Shown here piece after piece: positions 11,418 through 26,700 of a stretch of DNA of 43,298 nucleotides (positions are counted from its first letter, which is position 1; every line of letters begins with the position of its first letter). Below the pieces are notes generated by a model. It did no database searches. It saw nothing but the letters and a program-made list of their open reading frames with translations, and was not told where the DNA came from. This stretch comes from Podochytrium sp. JEL0797 (taxonomy: Eukaryota; Chytridiomycota; Chytridiomycetes; Chytridiales; Chytriomycetaceae). The translations under genes were made by a program, and so were the position numbers. Location: NCBI GenBank assembly GCA_027596195.1, contig JADGJG010000107.1:1-43298 (forward strand). Reading direction: 5' to 3'.

Positions 11418-14400
11418 ATGAAAGGAAAACAACACCACCCAGCTTCTTCATCACCACCAAAGCAAGCTACTCCTCCAGGAAAGTCGCCACCGCCCTCCAA
11501 AGGCGCGGAAGCACACCGCATCCAAGAAGCAGATTCTATGAAAAAACATTGGCGCCGATGGGGGCCTTATGTTTCTGAGCGACAATGGGCTACAGTCCGC
11601 GAAGATTATAGTGTTGATGGCGACGCGTGGAGCTATTTCCCCTTCGAAGAGGCGAACAAACGCGCTTTTCGTTGGGGGGAAGACGGACTTGCGGGCATCT
11701 CGGACAATCATCAATCAATTTGCTTTGGTGAGGGGCCGTTGTTCATTATTTTACTGATAATGATTTTAGCTTTGGCCTTATGGAATGGCAATGACCCCAT
11801 TATCAAAGAACGTCTTTTCGGATTGACAGGCCACCAAGGAAACCACGGAGAAGACGTCAAAGAAGTGTATTTCTACTTGGACAATACACCAACCCACTCG
11901 TATATGAAGTATTTATACAAATATCCACACGCCGCTTTCCCATATGACCAATTAATTTCTGAAAACGCGAAGAGAACACGCGACGAAGGTACATTCCGAA
12001 ATTCTTCGTTATATATCTAAAATCAATTTAATGAAGGTGAATTCGAGCTAATGGATACCGGAATCTTCAACGAAGATCGTTACTTTGACGTGTTTGTGGA
12101 ATATGCCAAAAACGCGTCGAATGTGGATGACATCAACATTGAAATCACTGTTCACAATCGAGGCCCCGAATCTGCTCCGATTCACATACTTCCCCATCTA
12201 TGGTTCCGCAATCAGTGGAGCTGGAAAACTACCGACTTTGGAACCCACAGCTGTGCTGATGACGAAGACGGAACAGACGAACCAGGATCATGTGAATCTG
12301 GTTACAAAGATGTGCGTGACGGATTGCACGCAAATATGAGACCAGATATTCGTTTAATGACCAAGGCTCGCTCTTCAACCTCTGCAGCCGGTGCCCCAAT
12401 CGTGTTGGAAACGCGCCATGACAGAATTCAAATGTATTTGCATTGTGACACAGCGCAAGAGGAGGGCGGTCCTGTTGTAGAAGGTCCAACGGCCATATTC
12501 ACGGAAAACGAGACAAACTTGTTTAAGCTTTATGGAACGGAAAACGCGAGCAAATATTGCAAGGTCTGTAAAAAAAGAAGGGAAAAGTCCCAATTGCTCA
12601 AATTTTCTTCGTTTCATAGGATGGAATCAATGAACGCGTAGTCAACGGTGACAAATCGGCTGTCTGTCAGACACATGGCACCAAAGCTGCAGTATGGTAC
12701 AAATCCACCGTTCCCGCCGGCTCATCCATCAAGATACGTTTGCGCCTCACTCCAGATCTTGAAATCGAGGGAGCTTCGTCCTTCTTTGGGCCCTCTTTCG
12801 ATGCTACGCTCCTTCACAGAAAAAAAGAAGCTGATGAGTTTTATGACAGCATTTTCTCTGCGGGAATTTCGCCTGACATGCGTTCCATCCAAAGGCAAGC
12901 GTTCGCTGGAATGTTATGGAGCAAGCAGTTCTATCACTTTGTGACAAAGGACTGGCTCGAGGGGGATGCTGGTCAACTCAAACCACCGTCAGAGCGCAAG
13001 AAAGGGAGGAATCATGAATGGAAACACCTTCATGTCGATGATATTTTGAGTATGCCCGATAAGTGGGAGTACCCATTTTTTGCTTGTTGGGATACCGCTT
13101 TTCATTGTGTTAGTCTCGTTTTATGTGTTTCACGTGAGCAGATTAATGACCGCGACATTTTTTAGGTTGTCCTGGCTCAGATTGATCCATGGTTTGCCAA
13201 AAAGCAATTGACCCTCATGACACGCGAGTGGTATATGCATCCCAATGGTCAATTGCCTGCATATGAATGGAATTTCAGTGACGTGAACCCACCTGTACAC
13301 GCTTGGTCGGCTTTCAGAATTTATCAAATGGACAAAGAGAAGACTGGAACTGGGGATACTTTGTTTCTTGAGCGTATTTTCCAGAAGCTGCTCTTGAATT
13401 TTACTTGGTGGGTGAATCGTAAAGATGCAGATGGGTTGAACGTGTTTGATGGAGGATTTCTTGGTTTGGACAACATCGCAGTGTTCAATCGAAGTGAGGT
13501 GCTCCCGACTGGAGGTCGGCTTCGTCAGGCAGATGGGACAAGCTGGATGGCATTCTTTTCACTCACGATGTTTGTTCTTGCTTTTCTGTTTCTTTCTCTT
13601 CCCCGTTTGACAATTCCCCAGGCTGTCGATTGCTCTGGAACTTGCTCCTTCAAATCGCTCTTATGAAGGTGCATTTTAATTTCTGAATTAGCAGTACGTC
13701 TCTAACTCAACGAATTAGATATTGCGTCCAAATTCTTTGAACACTTTTTATATATTTCCGATGCTTTGTCCTGGAAGGGGGATGATGGGGTTGATTCATC
13801 ACTCTGGAATGATGAAGATGGTTTCTATGTGAGTATTACGACTTTTGAAGTACCTGATACTAACTTCTTGTGTTGAATTAGTACGATAATCTGGTTTTCC
13901 AGGACAGCCAAGTCGTTCCATTGAAGGTCCGCTCTCTTGTGGGCCTTATTCCCTTGTTTGCTGTTCTTGTGTTGGAGCCAGAAACAATCAATGCATGTCC
14001 GGGTTTCAAGCGTAGAATGAATTGGTTTTTTGAGAACTTTGATTTCACCAAACGCAACGTGGTGAAGCTGACAGGTGACAAATCACAGAGAACCAAGGGA
14101 AATAATTTTAAGTTTCATTTGAACAGATCCTTCTAAGGGAGAAAGAATTCTCTTGGCACTGGTTCCAAAAGATCGTCTTGTCCGAATCTTGGGCCACATG
14201 CTCGATGAAAATGAGTTTCTCTCCCCTTATGGAATTCGCAGTCTTAGCCGATTCCACAAAGAGAACCCATACGTATATTACGTTGGGAATCAAGAACATC
14301 GAGTCGACTTCTTGCCTGCGGAATCGAATTCTGGCTTGTTTGGGGGAAACTCTAATTGGCGTGGCCCCATCTGGCTGGCCACGACTTATCTCCTCATTGA

Positions 14401-14746
14401 TTCTCTTCGCAGATTCAATTACTATTATGGAAATGAGCTTCAGGTTGCTTGCCCAACAGGCTCTACAGTTCTGAAGCCCCTGAACCTCGTTTCTGATGAA
14501 ATCATGCATCGCGTCATTCGCATTTTCCTTCGCGCTAAAGACGGAAATCGCCCCGTGAATGGGGACAATCAGAAAATGAACCAAGATACCAACTTTAAAG
14601 ACCTTGTGCTGTTCTTTGAATATTTCCACAGCGAGAATGGAGCAGGACTCGGCGCGTCGCATCAAACTGGGTGGACGGGCTTGGTGGGCTTGATGATTCA
14701 GAAAGCAGGAAAGAACTGTGAAACATATGGCTACTGTTTGAAATAA
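11418..14746 (+). CDS. Glycoside hydrolase family 63 protein, cytosolic type (many exons)
   Basis: GH63 enzymes are inverting alpha-glycosidases. This protein resembles the soluble YgjK / mannosylglycerate-hydrolase side of the family rather than ER glucosidase I, because no signal peptide or membrane anchor is seen: the N terminus is a Pro/Ser/Lys-rich stretch. Conserved pieces in order are [104 protein letters not shown] and the C-terminal [16 protein letters not shown]. The Asp of CWDTAF is a likely catalytic acid (inference from family position). The ATG at 11418 is preferred because the upstream frame has no good ATG. The introns at 11727 and 12000-12040 keep phase; in all about nine short introns are needed, giving roughly 900 residues. 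The substrate cannot be told from sequence. The stop is 48 bp from the convergent dynein stop. Confidence 0.88.
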
Positions 14747-14780
14747 TTTATGGCTACTTTTTCTTGTTCCTCATTTCAGA

Positions 14781-14786
14781 AATAAA
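14781..14786 (+). promoter_or_regulatory. Poly(A) signal of the GH63 gene
   Basis: AATAAA 34 nt after the GH63 TAA. It lies between the two convergent stop codons, so the GH63 transcript probably ends inside the dynein 3' region. Confidence 0.5.
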
Positions 14787-14790
14787 CTTA

Positions 14791-14796
14791 TTTATT
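14791..14796 (-). promoter_or_regulatory. Poly(A) signal AATAAA overlapping the dynein stop codon
   Basis: On the minus strand the end reads GAT TTT TAA TAAATAAG, so the AATAAA hexamer begins inside the stop codon. Confidence 0.6.
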
Positions 14797-17700
14797 AAAA
14801 ATCTAGAGCTAAGAGACCAGCCACACCACGTCTAACCCATAGCTCCTCCGGTACATTTGTAGGTAACCTCATATTCATCACAAAGTTTGTGGAGTGCCTA
14901 TTTTGTTTGTTTGTAAGTTACCACGTCTGAAAAGAAGAAAAAGTCTTACCCTGTAGTAGACAGAATACCGCGACGAGCACTTGTTTTGTATATTGGGCAC
15001 TCGTACTTCTTTTCAATATTGAGTTTACTAAACTCGGTTGGCTTGAGCCAGATCACTGGAACAACATCGAACAACACTCTGGGATGTGATTCCACAATCG
15101 AGTTTTGCTGAATGTCCCATCGCGCACCCTCCAAAAACAATCCAAACACATATTGACCCTCTTCAGGTCGAACTCCGGCTGTCTTTGTCGTTTGGACTTG
15201 ATAATCAAATGTCAGCTGATCGATTGGGATCGTGTATTTGCGAGCAAAGTTTTGCAAGCATCCAGTGAGGAAGCTCTGTGTGAAAAAGAATCCAGATAGC
15301 CAGAAAACTATTGGTTGTCCATCATCAATCCATTTCCTGAAGAAGTTTAACCGTGCAATCAAGTCGGCGAAATAGCCACCAAGGGATTTCATGGATGGGT
15401 AGGACTTCTTGGCCCAGAATCCAGGGATTTTCCCCACAAGAATGCTTGTGCTCACATCTTCCACGTCGGCTGACATGACGACCAGTCCTTTGATGGCTTT
15501 TTGAATGTTGACCAAACTTTCGCGAACAATCTCCACCAGATTCCGATATCGAATAACCTCTTGAAGCAACACAGTGTTCATACTCTCATGGTAACTGACA
15601 GGATACTTTTGCTGAACATGGAATAGATCAAATGGCGGTGGAAGTTTGGCAAACATTTCCGACGCCACTTCAGAAATAATCTGTTCATTTGATTTGGACC
15701 CGCCAGAATCACTTCTCGCCTGTGTAGATAGAATGGCCTGGAAGAATACGTCTGTTTCGAGATTGTTTCTTGTGATGTCAGCATTTTCATGCAGGCTGAA
15801 CACTTCTGGCTTTGCTTCCAGGGGAAGACCTTCAAAGAATTTAAGCATTGCTGCATGTGTCGAAACCTCCGGAACAATGTAGTCATCAATGGCACACAGC
15901 TTGTGTTTTGGAACTGTGACCACATCTTTGTTGTAATAGAGCTCCAAAAGTGTGAGCAGGGCTCGTCGGTCCTTGTCGTCCGTTACACGACCTCCGTAAT
16001 TACACTGACCTGCACAAATGACTCCATTAGTTCACATCCGATAGAAGCAAAATAATTCACCTGTGAGGTAAATGAGGGCCTGATACGGAATATCATCGTA
16101 TTCACTCAAAAAGTTTCGCAACTGTCGGGCTGAAATTCGAAGATCGGTTTCGTTGAATTCATAAGGAATATTCCACCCAATTGGCCCAAACTGTCTACGC
16201 TCTTGAATTACAGCATGGAAAAAGCAAAGACTGTATAGGAGTCTTTCAAACCCTTGCTGTTGTTTGCATCCTTCGTAAAACGATTTTTCGTTCAGCGGAT
16301 CACTCAAATACAGCTTGATGAGGTTGGCACGCAACCCCTTAGGTGGCTCATTGGTCATTTTAACTCCATTTTGAAGTAGAGTGACCGGGAATTTGTCGCT
16401 TGGATAGGCTGTCAGCCACAATCTGAAGTCTTTGTGTGTCGTTTCTGGTGACAGATCCTCGCAAATCTTTTCCAAAGTGGACATCCAACTGACGGCCAAG
16501 TGGCAGTTCTGTAGAACAATCCAAGACCCCTCATTCACTCCACTGCTGATCAATTTGGCTGCAATAGGACCTTGTCCTTGTCCCAGCGAAATCGATTGGA
16601 GCCGGTTGCCACTCATTTTTTTCTCTTCGGCAAACTTAATTAGTCCAGTCATGGGGTCAGCTCCGGGTGACAAGATAAATATCAATGGGGAGCAAGTGTT
16701 GGAGTCTGCATAACTGCTGGCCAGATTGAAAGGCGGCGGTTCGACAAATCGCTTGCCTAGCTTTTCAATAATGTATAACTGAAGCGCCGCTGTCAATTTA
16801 TCGGGCCTCAAACAACGAAGCACGAGCAATTTTTGGAAACTGTTCAGTTGGTTTCTCCATTGCCCTGATTTTTTTTAAATTTTAGTCATGAGGGAGAAAG
16901 AAGAAAGGAATAAAGGTACCTGGGAAATCAACCTTGTGAGGATCTGTGCTCTCAAATAGACGCTTCCATTGATCAACGTCATCAGGGAACGCTTTAGAAA
17001 GGCCTTGGAAGCCTTGCAAGTTTGATAATAAGCAAACATCCCCCCAAGACTTCTCAGTCATCCAGCTCGGGTCGGGATTTGCTAACGAAATGTCACCAAT
17101 GCCGATACCTCCTGTCACCAAAAATCTCCACTCATCCGAGTCTATCTCGTTCCTGCCTTTCAGAATTGAGATACAAAGCATGAAGGAGAACACCAGTTTG
17201 TCTTTCTCAAACAGTGATCTGCACACGTTACAATATAGTGACTCGGTGAAGTGTTTGTTAAGTGTATTCAGACGAGTGTCAAGGTCTGATGATTTTTCAC
17301 TGGTCTCGATGGAGTTGATGAACAAGTTGATGTACCAAGTCAGAGAATATTGGTACATTGGCTCAATATTCGCAAGATCGGCAACGCAGAAGAACAGAAT
17401 AGATGAATATATCGCGATTGGTTTGTATCCAATACGAATTTCATCAATTTTGATCTCAGTTTTTTCTGCTGTTGCCTGCTTCTCTGAAATGGTATTGGCC
17501 AAAACTTTCGATGACGAGAGAATTTGAATGGCCGTCTCATCTTCGAGAATGTTGCCCTCGGAGGATGACAGAACTTCCAAAATTTTGTCTTCAATCTCTT
17601 GAAGTTGCTTCTTGTTTTCAGCTGACTGCAGCAACAACTGATTTTTCATTTCTTCAAGCTCCGGTCGTTCTTTGGCAATTACAATACCAAGCAATTGATC

Positions 17701-20700
17701 TTCCAATCCTTCTGGTGTGATCATGAAGTTCAGTAAGGTAACTTTTGTCGACAGCTCCGGAAGGTAGTGCGGATTTCTGAGCTTTGTCGTGATATAGAAT
17801 CGGAAGTCGGGAGAGTATTCCACAACAGCATCGCCGAGCTTGATGCACATAATTCCTCCTTGCTTGAATGTCTGTTTGAGTAGCAGAGGCTCGAGTACAG
17901 GATCCAATTCCTCGCCAACATTCTCCATCAGAACCGGAGTTCCGAATTGGACAGCGTTTTCTAAAGTACGCGTATAATCCGAATCTGTCAACTTCACAAC
18001 CGCCAAATTCTTGGATTTCTCCATATTCTTAATCCAGCGATTTGCCTGACCTTGAGGGTCAATCAGAAGCGGCCATCGCCGAGCATTTGAGATGACAATA
18101 CCATTGTCAATGGAGAACGAATCATTCGGTAGACCTGCTAAATTCCATGCCCTAATCTTGACAGGATCACCCAAGACGTTTGCCAACTTGATGACTTCGG
18201 AACAAGGTATATTCTTTTCGCGACACACTTTGGCCCAGTTATTTATACAGTCATCGCGATAGAGTTTGGTGAAAGCACCCAGGTAAGCAACGATACCAGA
18301 GGATACCATCACGTCACCAGTGATAGCAATCAGTTTTTGTTCCAGATCGGCGGCGCATTGAGTCCATCGATCCCTTTCGTCTCCCAAACTCCCAATCAAT
18401 TTTTCAGCTCGAATTAATTGATTCGAAACTGAAATAACTTGCTTTTCAAGGGCTTCTTTCTTGTTGCACATGTCTTTGAAGTTCGCTTCCAAAGCTGCCA
18501 TGCGGTCTTCGACTTGCTTCAAGATCGCTCTCTTCTCATTCAGTTTAGCCATGGTTGCTGCAAGATCAGACTCTGCTTGAGCCAAAGCCAATTTTTTGGG
18601 GGCAACTACTTTTGCCACACGATCATAACATTCCATTGCACGCACCCATCTGCACAAGCCTTCAGCGGCAGAGGACGCGTTTTTGATCTTGTCTGGATCA
18701 AATTCGGGATTTTCCATGTATTTTGATCGAATGACTTTCATAATGCTGACTTGAATGTTGTCCTTGTCATAGGTTCTCAGAGAATCCAGGAACTTCATAT
18801 CAGACATGAGCGTCTTTGATGGGGCCCAATAGTCTTCGATTTTTTTACCAGACCCTGCCGGGTCCGGAATCTTCACTGGTTTTACATCCTTCATAATGCA
18901 AATAGCTTCCATGACAAGTTTGACACCAGGTGGAGGACTCTTCATAGACTTGAGCACTGTAATATCCGAAGATTTGAGTGTATCAAGGGCGGCCAACGCA
19001 GATTCCAATGCAGGCACTGCCTCTGCCAAACCAGCCTCGCAATCAAGCTTCATGGCTCTGGCTTCTTCAGCAGTTTTGCTTGCCACCTCTTCATCGGCCT
19101 GCACGATTTTCTTTGTTTCCAGAACATCCTTTGATTCCCTCTCGATCTGAATCATAATTTTGTCTGTTTCCTCCTTGGTAACAATCAGTTGAGGTTGAAG
19201 GTTTCCAAGATCGACTTGCATTTTTGCGACGCTGGTTTGAGCAAAGTTCAGCTTTTCGAGACCGTTAACGTAACGGAATTTTAGTTTTAACACTGCGGAT
19301 CGTTTGAGACTTAGGAGACTCTTGAAAGTTTTTATAAGCTCTAAATATGACGTTGGAGTGACGTAATTGTGTCTTCGCAGCTGTTTGAGGTAAAGTTCGG
19401 ACAGCTTGCGCACACTCTCATGGAAATACTTGCACATGAACACGACAGAAGGTCGGATTGAATCATCGATGGCCACGTCACTTAAAAATTTAACAGCCAC
19501 AATTTCTAACGCGTCTTCAGGCCAGTCGCGGAACCAATCAATGGTACAACAGTTGATGAGCGAGGGGAATTTTCTCAGACGATTTCGGAAGGCTTCTCCA
19601 ACTGGACTCATGCACAAAACAATATGAAGATTTTCGCGGCATCGATCAATGAATAGCTGAAACATGGCTGCAGGCGTTGTGTCGCCCGTTCTGGCAGTCA
19701 TATTGCTCCGCATGACTTCAAACAATTCTTGCTTTTCGTCCTGAGGGTACAAGTTTGGCACTTCTCCAGAGTTCAGGACATTGTTAATTTCTTCCAAAAA
19801 TGCTTCTTGCTGGATTTGCGTGTCCGAGAACAGGAAGATGGTTTGGCGACCGAATCCTCCAGCCGATCTGAAAATCTTTTTGAGGTCATCATGCCAGTTC
19901 TCCATTCCGTAGTTCTTGGCGATTTCGACTTGGAATACTTCGTACTCTGCAACAAATGCCGCCATTCGGGTTAAACTCTGCCTTCCACTTCCACCAACTC
20001 CAACAAGCAGAATGCTTCCTCTGGGTTGAAGAAGGACTCGACTGATTCTGGAAATATGCTCGATGGCAAATCTGAACATGACGAGATCCATTGGCTTTTT
20101 ACTCATTGCATTGTAGTCACTCAATTGTTTGTCCATAAAGACAGACAGCTCGTTGAGATCGTCAATCTCGTCATAAGCCTTGTTGACTTCTTTTGCCGTG
20201 TAGAACGTGGCAAACATTAAACTGCGCAGGTTCTCATCAGTCACAGCGCCGTCCGAATCGGAATCATATTTCCGGAATACAGATATGAATTCCTGGTTGA
20301 ATTTGCTCTTGACTACCTCCTGGCACTTTTTGAATAGCCATGCTCTGTCTTCATCATCAATCAGACGATCATAGAAAACTCTGTATACTTCATGCTGCCA
20401 AAGACGAATGAGCTTTGGTGTTTCTGTGAACAGGTCGCTTCTGGCCAGCAGAATGCCTTGGATGACACGCGCAAAGTCTCGAAGATTGAATGTGTAGTGT
20501 GATTTTCTGGGAGTGGGTAGCAGGTTTTCCATTGACGATCGGTAGACGTCACGCGTCGCGTCAATGATGTTCTTGGACAAGTTGGCAAGATCCGGGGCAA
20601 AATTCTTTGTCGTAAAATGCCAGTCCAGTACAGTTCTGAAGATTTTATCCAAGGTTGGATCGTCAAAGTTTGTGATGGTGATAGTGCTGAAATGGCGAAG

Positions 20701-23700
20701 AAACTAATGGTATTATAAGTCAGTAAGCACAAACTCATACGTGTGACGTGGAAGAGGCACTCACTCGTGAAGTCACCGGGTTACGACCTCCACCAGGGGG
20801 TCCCATCGCACCAACAAATTGAATATCCACAAATTCTTGCATGGAATTTTCTGCCAAATTGTACCAACCAGCGTGATCCATCCATTGGCGCAGCAATTCG
20901 ATGGGGGGCTGAGCACCGTACGTTTCTCGAGCAGGCATATTCAAATCATCAACAAATATGATTCCTTTTTTTCCCAAAGGAGGCCCAAAGATTCCTTTGC
21001 GCCGCTTGTCCATCTTTGACTCGATAATATTTTGAGTTTGATTTGCCGATGTTTGCGCCGAAAAAGTGACGAAGATCGGAATATATGTCTCCTTCGAGAG
21101 TCCGTTCACAAGCGTATCACGAACGTACATTGACTTTCCAGTACCAGTTGGACCAACAAAGAGAACGGGTTTGTTGTGAGTAATCAAAGTCTTGAGTAAG
21201 AACGAGTATCTCGCCGTATCCAGAGTTGGAACCATGATATCGTCGTATTTTGCTTTCGGAGAAATAGCAAAGCTGGGGTCAATTGTGTCAACCCAAGGTC
21301 GCCACTTCCCGCCATCCATCTTGTCGAACACGAAGTCGTAAACGGAGCCATCAGGGAACTTTGCTTCCAACTCAAGTCCTTGTGGTGCTGGATATCGCTG
21401 ATCACCTCCCGTCAAGATGAATTTTAGGAAATGGTTGAACAGCTCGCGCCCCTTCTCGTTGACACTGGCCCCGACAGACCAGACTACGGAGAACAGGAAG
21501 TAGCCTTGGAGAATTTTGTTTGTAACCTCTTGAACTTTTTGACAGTCATCCACCAAACTCTCGAAGATGTTGAGCATTGATACAGCCAAATTGGTGTCCA
21601 ATGTTTCTGAGAGTTCCGTCAACTCTCTCCTCAAATAGGTCATCAAAGGCTGAACAATCCAGTCAATAAAGGCAAGAATCATCTTTTGTTCTGGCGCTCC
21701 CAACAAATTGCGTTTCATCCAGGAGACCACATGTGTGTCTCTCCACCCGATCCGGTGGGGTTCCATATAAATCATGCCGCATCGACTGACAGTAGCTATT
21801 ATGTTTCATAATTTAGCTACTTGTTCATATTAAAGGGAATGAATTTATAATACCTGGCGAAGCTACAGCCAGGTCTCGAACCTCAAACACCATACTCATG
21901 GTGGATGACAATTGAATGATTTCTCCACTATTCAAGCACAATTTTCTGTTGTCATCCAGCACAGTGTTCATATTTTCAATCCAAATGGCATCTACTGGAC
22001 CGTCGAAAATCAGCCATTTTCGTTCTGGTGTTTGCGATGAGGCAAATGTTCGGAACGTAAGAGCAAGGACGCCATCTGACCATTCATGCGTAATAGGATC
22101 AAACTGGCCGTACAATTGACCCATCGTGATGGACTTGGGATTTAGTACTGTGACCAGAACCTTCACATCCGTTTCAGGTGAGATTTTGGCACAATCCGTG
22201 AGTGCGCTCTGCAAGACTCTATATGCTGCCGTTTTCCCCGAGAACGACTCTCCAACTACCATGAATCCGTGACGAACCAACATCATTTCGTAAATTTGAA
22301 GAATCTTTTCCATAAATGCCGGGACGTTCTGAAGATTCATGCGGTCGCAATTGCTCTGAATGCAAGTGATCAATCGCTCATAGTCGGGCGTTGGAAGAAC
22401 TACTCCAGGGAATAAATCTGCGGTAATGCCTCTGAATAGAGGAATATCTTGAGACAAGAACTTCGCCAAATTTACGTCAATAATGGATCTCAGAAGCAGG
22501 ATGTTTTCATTTTCGTTTGGGTACTTCAATTTCAGAGCACCTGCAGCAGACAAGACAGATTTCACGGCTCTCATTCCATAGTCGTAGTGATCTTGTGACG
22601 AAAGCTGCTCAGAGCACAGCCTGTAGGTTGCCACAATTTTCACGGCAAGGCCTCTCGCACTCACAAATCCAAACGAATACAGCGAAATTTCGGCAATCAG
22701 CGTGTAATCTGGCACCTAAGTTTTAAAATCGAGTTAAAAAGGAAGGATGCCACAACTAAATCATCGATCCTCTTTCTAACCATCATAGCCACAGGTCTGT
22801 AAACAAAAAATCAGCCACGGCGCGAAATGAATCGTTCAAAATACATACCGGAACAGAGCTTTCAAATTATCTGGCAATTCAGATCTTCCAGCATATCCGG
22901 GATTCATTGTAATGAAGCAGTTGCAGACTTGATTCAGATTCAATTCCGTGCCTTCAAATACAAATGTTTCGAGTTTGGCCGCCTTTGCTCGCTGGATGGT
23001 GAGAATTTGCTGGGCAACGACAGACAAGACTTCCAAATCGATTCGGTTAAACTCGTCAAAGCATGCCCATGCACCAGCAGACGCCAGCCCCTTGAAGAAT
23101 TTGCCCATCGCGATATAATCCAAACCATCAGAGCAGTTGTAGACGACACAGAACATCGCAAGCGCCTTTGCCAAATCTTTTACTGACTCGGTTTTCCCGG
23201 TTCCTACATTTGAGTGCGATTAGCAGAAGTAGGAAACGAGAAATCGCGATCATTTCGAATTACCGGCAGGTCCTTCGGGAGCACCACCCAAGTTGAGCTG
23301 CAAAGCACCAAACAGCGTTCGATAACATCTATCCGTCAATGGGGTGATCACCAAACGACCAGTGTTTCCCAAATACTCGTAGCCGTATTTCTGGACTGAG
23401 TTGATCATCTTGACCGTGATTCCCGATTCCTTTTCGAAATAGTATCGAAGCTGGCTCAACCATCCGAATTCTCCGACACTGGTGACATTTTCCTCATCTA
23501 GTTTTCCTATCACATCTCTTGCGTGGACGTCAATCTATTTGAAATTCAGTGAATGAGCTCTAAAGAATGATAAGTAAAGACACACTCACGACAACCAAAG
23601 CCTCAAGGGAAATTCTTCCAAGTCTCGTTAGATTACCGCGCACCAACTCGACAATTTTCGCAAGTCTCTCAGTGCTGAGCTCGAGATATTTCTTGAGGCC

Positions 23701-26700
23701 ATTCTGTCGACCCTCCATCAGCACAAATTCCACTTCCTTGGTCCAAAAGATGGAGCTGACACCAATCACAACCTGTCCTGCCCAATCCAAGACCCACTTT
23801 TCACGCGGGGTATTTTGGTAGGCGGTATGAGCAGTCGCACATACTTCTCGCAGACTAACAAGCATCATTTTCTCGACATCAACAAGCCATTTTTCTACAG
23901 CACCCGCAGCGTCTGCAGTGGAAACGTTTCCAGAGAACTTGATGAATTCTTTCTGCGCACTGTACATTCCTTTGATGTCCAATTTTTCGTCAAACTCAAG
24001 ACTGTTGATTCCTTCGAAACATTTTTTGAGATGTGGCTGTACACGCAGGGGATCACGCGTTTCTGACAAAATTTCCAGCATTTCGTCGTTGGACAAGAAA
24101 AAGAACCGCGGAAAGAAGAGACGCTTGAGCTCGAGATATTGGTTGAGACCCTTTTGGATGAGCTCCAAATCACTGTTGCTCTCCTTCAATTTATCCAAAA
24201 GACCGGGAAGAGCTGTAACGTAAAGCACTCTGCGATCCAAGGCCGTGTGGGCCATAATATCTTTCCAGGTCTTGTTCACCGCTGTGAATCTCTTTCCTTC
24301 CGAGGGCATTTGACGCATAATGTCTTCTGAGCTGAAAATAGGTTCGAGGTAGAGCCACGTCGATTGTACCTTGAGCCATTCATCAAGAATTTCCTATGTC
24401 ACAAATTGGAATTAGTATGATTAGTATGCTACCAAAATATTTGATATTTGCTTACCTGGATGGTGACAAGCCGCTCCTCCCATGACTTGGCCTCTTCTTC
24501 GAACGACTTGATGAATGGACTACCCCTCATGGTTTGAGTCTTTACGATGTGATCATCGAGAAGCGTTTGAATTTCGTCCAAACTTGTCAAAATTTGAGTT
24601 CCAGTGTCGCGGTAGTCGATGGTACCAAGCTCGACCGCTTGCCATTCCGAGTACATCTTCTGAAGTGCCTTCTCAAACGAGTATTCCTTGGTAGCAACAG
24701 AACTTATTCGCTCCAACTGATCCATGTATTCCGAAAGATTTCTTTCAAGAACATAGTTCAAGCTCGTGCTTTCATCAGGCTGGAATCGGAACCCAACCAC
24801 TTGAGAAATATCCCTCCAATGTCTGTCTCTCAAACCGGGGTTGCACAGCGTGCTGATCAGAGGGAGATTGATTTTGAATCTTTCGAGCTGCTCCTTGGTG
24901 ATTTCGCAAATCTCCAAAGGTCCCGGGTCGTTTTCGAAAGTACTCGTCAACTTGAACATTGTGCGCCACATATTGGAAACCTCTGACTCCACAACTTCTG
25001 GATCGAGTTTCAAGAATGGACCCGTCATCCAAAGGTGGTAGCATCTTTGGAAATCCACTGAAGTTTGATATGCACTCAGGAATGGAGCCAGCCCGGTGAT
25101 TGCGACGGCCAATGCTGGGAATGGAGTGGTTTCCCATCCATACATGACTTCTTCTCCATTGAAGCCGATTATACGTTCGTTGACGTTGTCCATTTTGCTC
25201 TGGAGCTTTTGCGCAGACTTGAGGTACCGCGTGAGCTCCGTGTAATCCGAGAATGTATGATACTCTTCGATTTGCTTCGCATATCCGTCCACTTCCACCA
25301 CAAGCTTTTCTCGACGAGCCTTGAGCTCCTCTTGGATGGATTGACGAGAACGTGCGAGAATACTGTCCCCATCAGCGAAGATAGGCACCATCCGTTGTGG
25401 CCAACTGAACAGAATACTGTTCAAGTCGCAGTCTTCTCGCCGCAGTTCGGAATACGAAATCATAAAGTTGAGCCTGATTTTCATAGCAAAGTCAATGGTC
25501 GGTGCCAAAATTGTATCTTCATTTACCTCTTTTTCGCCTCATCGACAGACTCATCCAAAACTTTCATCGTGACTGTTCTGGTGGTATCCAAGCATTTTTG
25601 CAAATTGACCATGTCTGCTACAGAGTTCGGAATAGCCGAGAGATTTGCAGCAATCTCTTCAAAGCTTTGGCAAATTCTACAAACCCAAAATTCAATCAGT
25701 ATTATGCTACCGGTTATAGTAAATTATCTCAACTGTTGGTTGATAACTCTGTTATCCAATGCCATTTTTTCTAGTACGCGATTGGCCAGTTGCATGGATC
25801 GGTCGGACAAGTCGTGAATTAACTCATCGCAATGAAGTTCGATCAATGGAAAGCTGACCACGAACGGATATGCGCTGTTGATCAAAACCGTGGCGTTGTG
25901 TCGATACTTTTTCACCTCCTATATTTCGCGCCGTGTTAGCTTGGGATGCAGAGATTTAAAAGAACTCACGTCAGCCATCCTGTCATGTACGAGCAGTTCC
26001 GTTTTAAGAAACTCTGTTACTTCAGCGTCAAGAGTCTTGTTGATGAGTGGTTTGTGGCGATCGTATTCTGACGCGTACTGAGTCGGCACTTCAAACAATC
26101 TCTGCAAGTTCGAGCGAAGAGTCTTTCTCGCATTCTCAGTCAATGCAGGAAGAGTGGATTCAAACGCAACACGGATACACTGATCTGGCTTCACAGTCAT
26201 TGTCACAAGCTTGTTATTGTTGATATTCGTCGTTGCCATTCCGTTCGAAAAGAGCTGTGTCTCGATTTTTGGAATGCGATCCGTGGCTGTCAGAAGGATA
26301 TCAAACAGAGACTCTACAGTTGCCAGTATATCGCTCATGGCGGGCTCAAATTTGATTTTTCCATCGTCCAAGAGCATCTTGACGGCGAATTGAAGTGGCT
26401 TTCCGCCCTCCACGCGATGAGCTGCTGTGATGACGCTGCCATCAAACATGCCAACGAAATCTTTGACAGACTCCTCGACAATATATCTCAACTGATCAGA
26501 CAAAATCAAGGAAACGGTTCTGAAGAAGCTTTCCAGTCTTTCGGTGGGAATAGAAGACCACTCATTCTTTTTGCTCCCTTGGTAGAAGACATTGAGCATG
26601 GCCGGATACCATCTGCAGAACCATGTGAATATAGTAAATCTCGCGATTTGTTCCATTTGGACTTACATCGTCATCATCTTTTCATGCGCCTTTTCCAACC

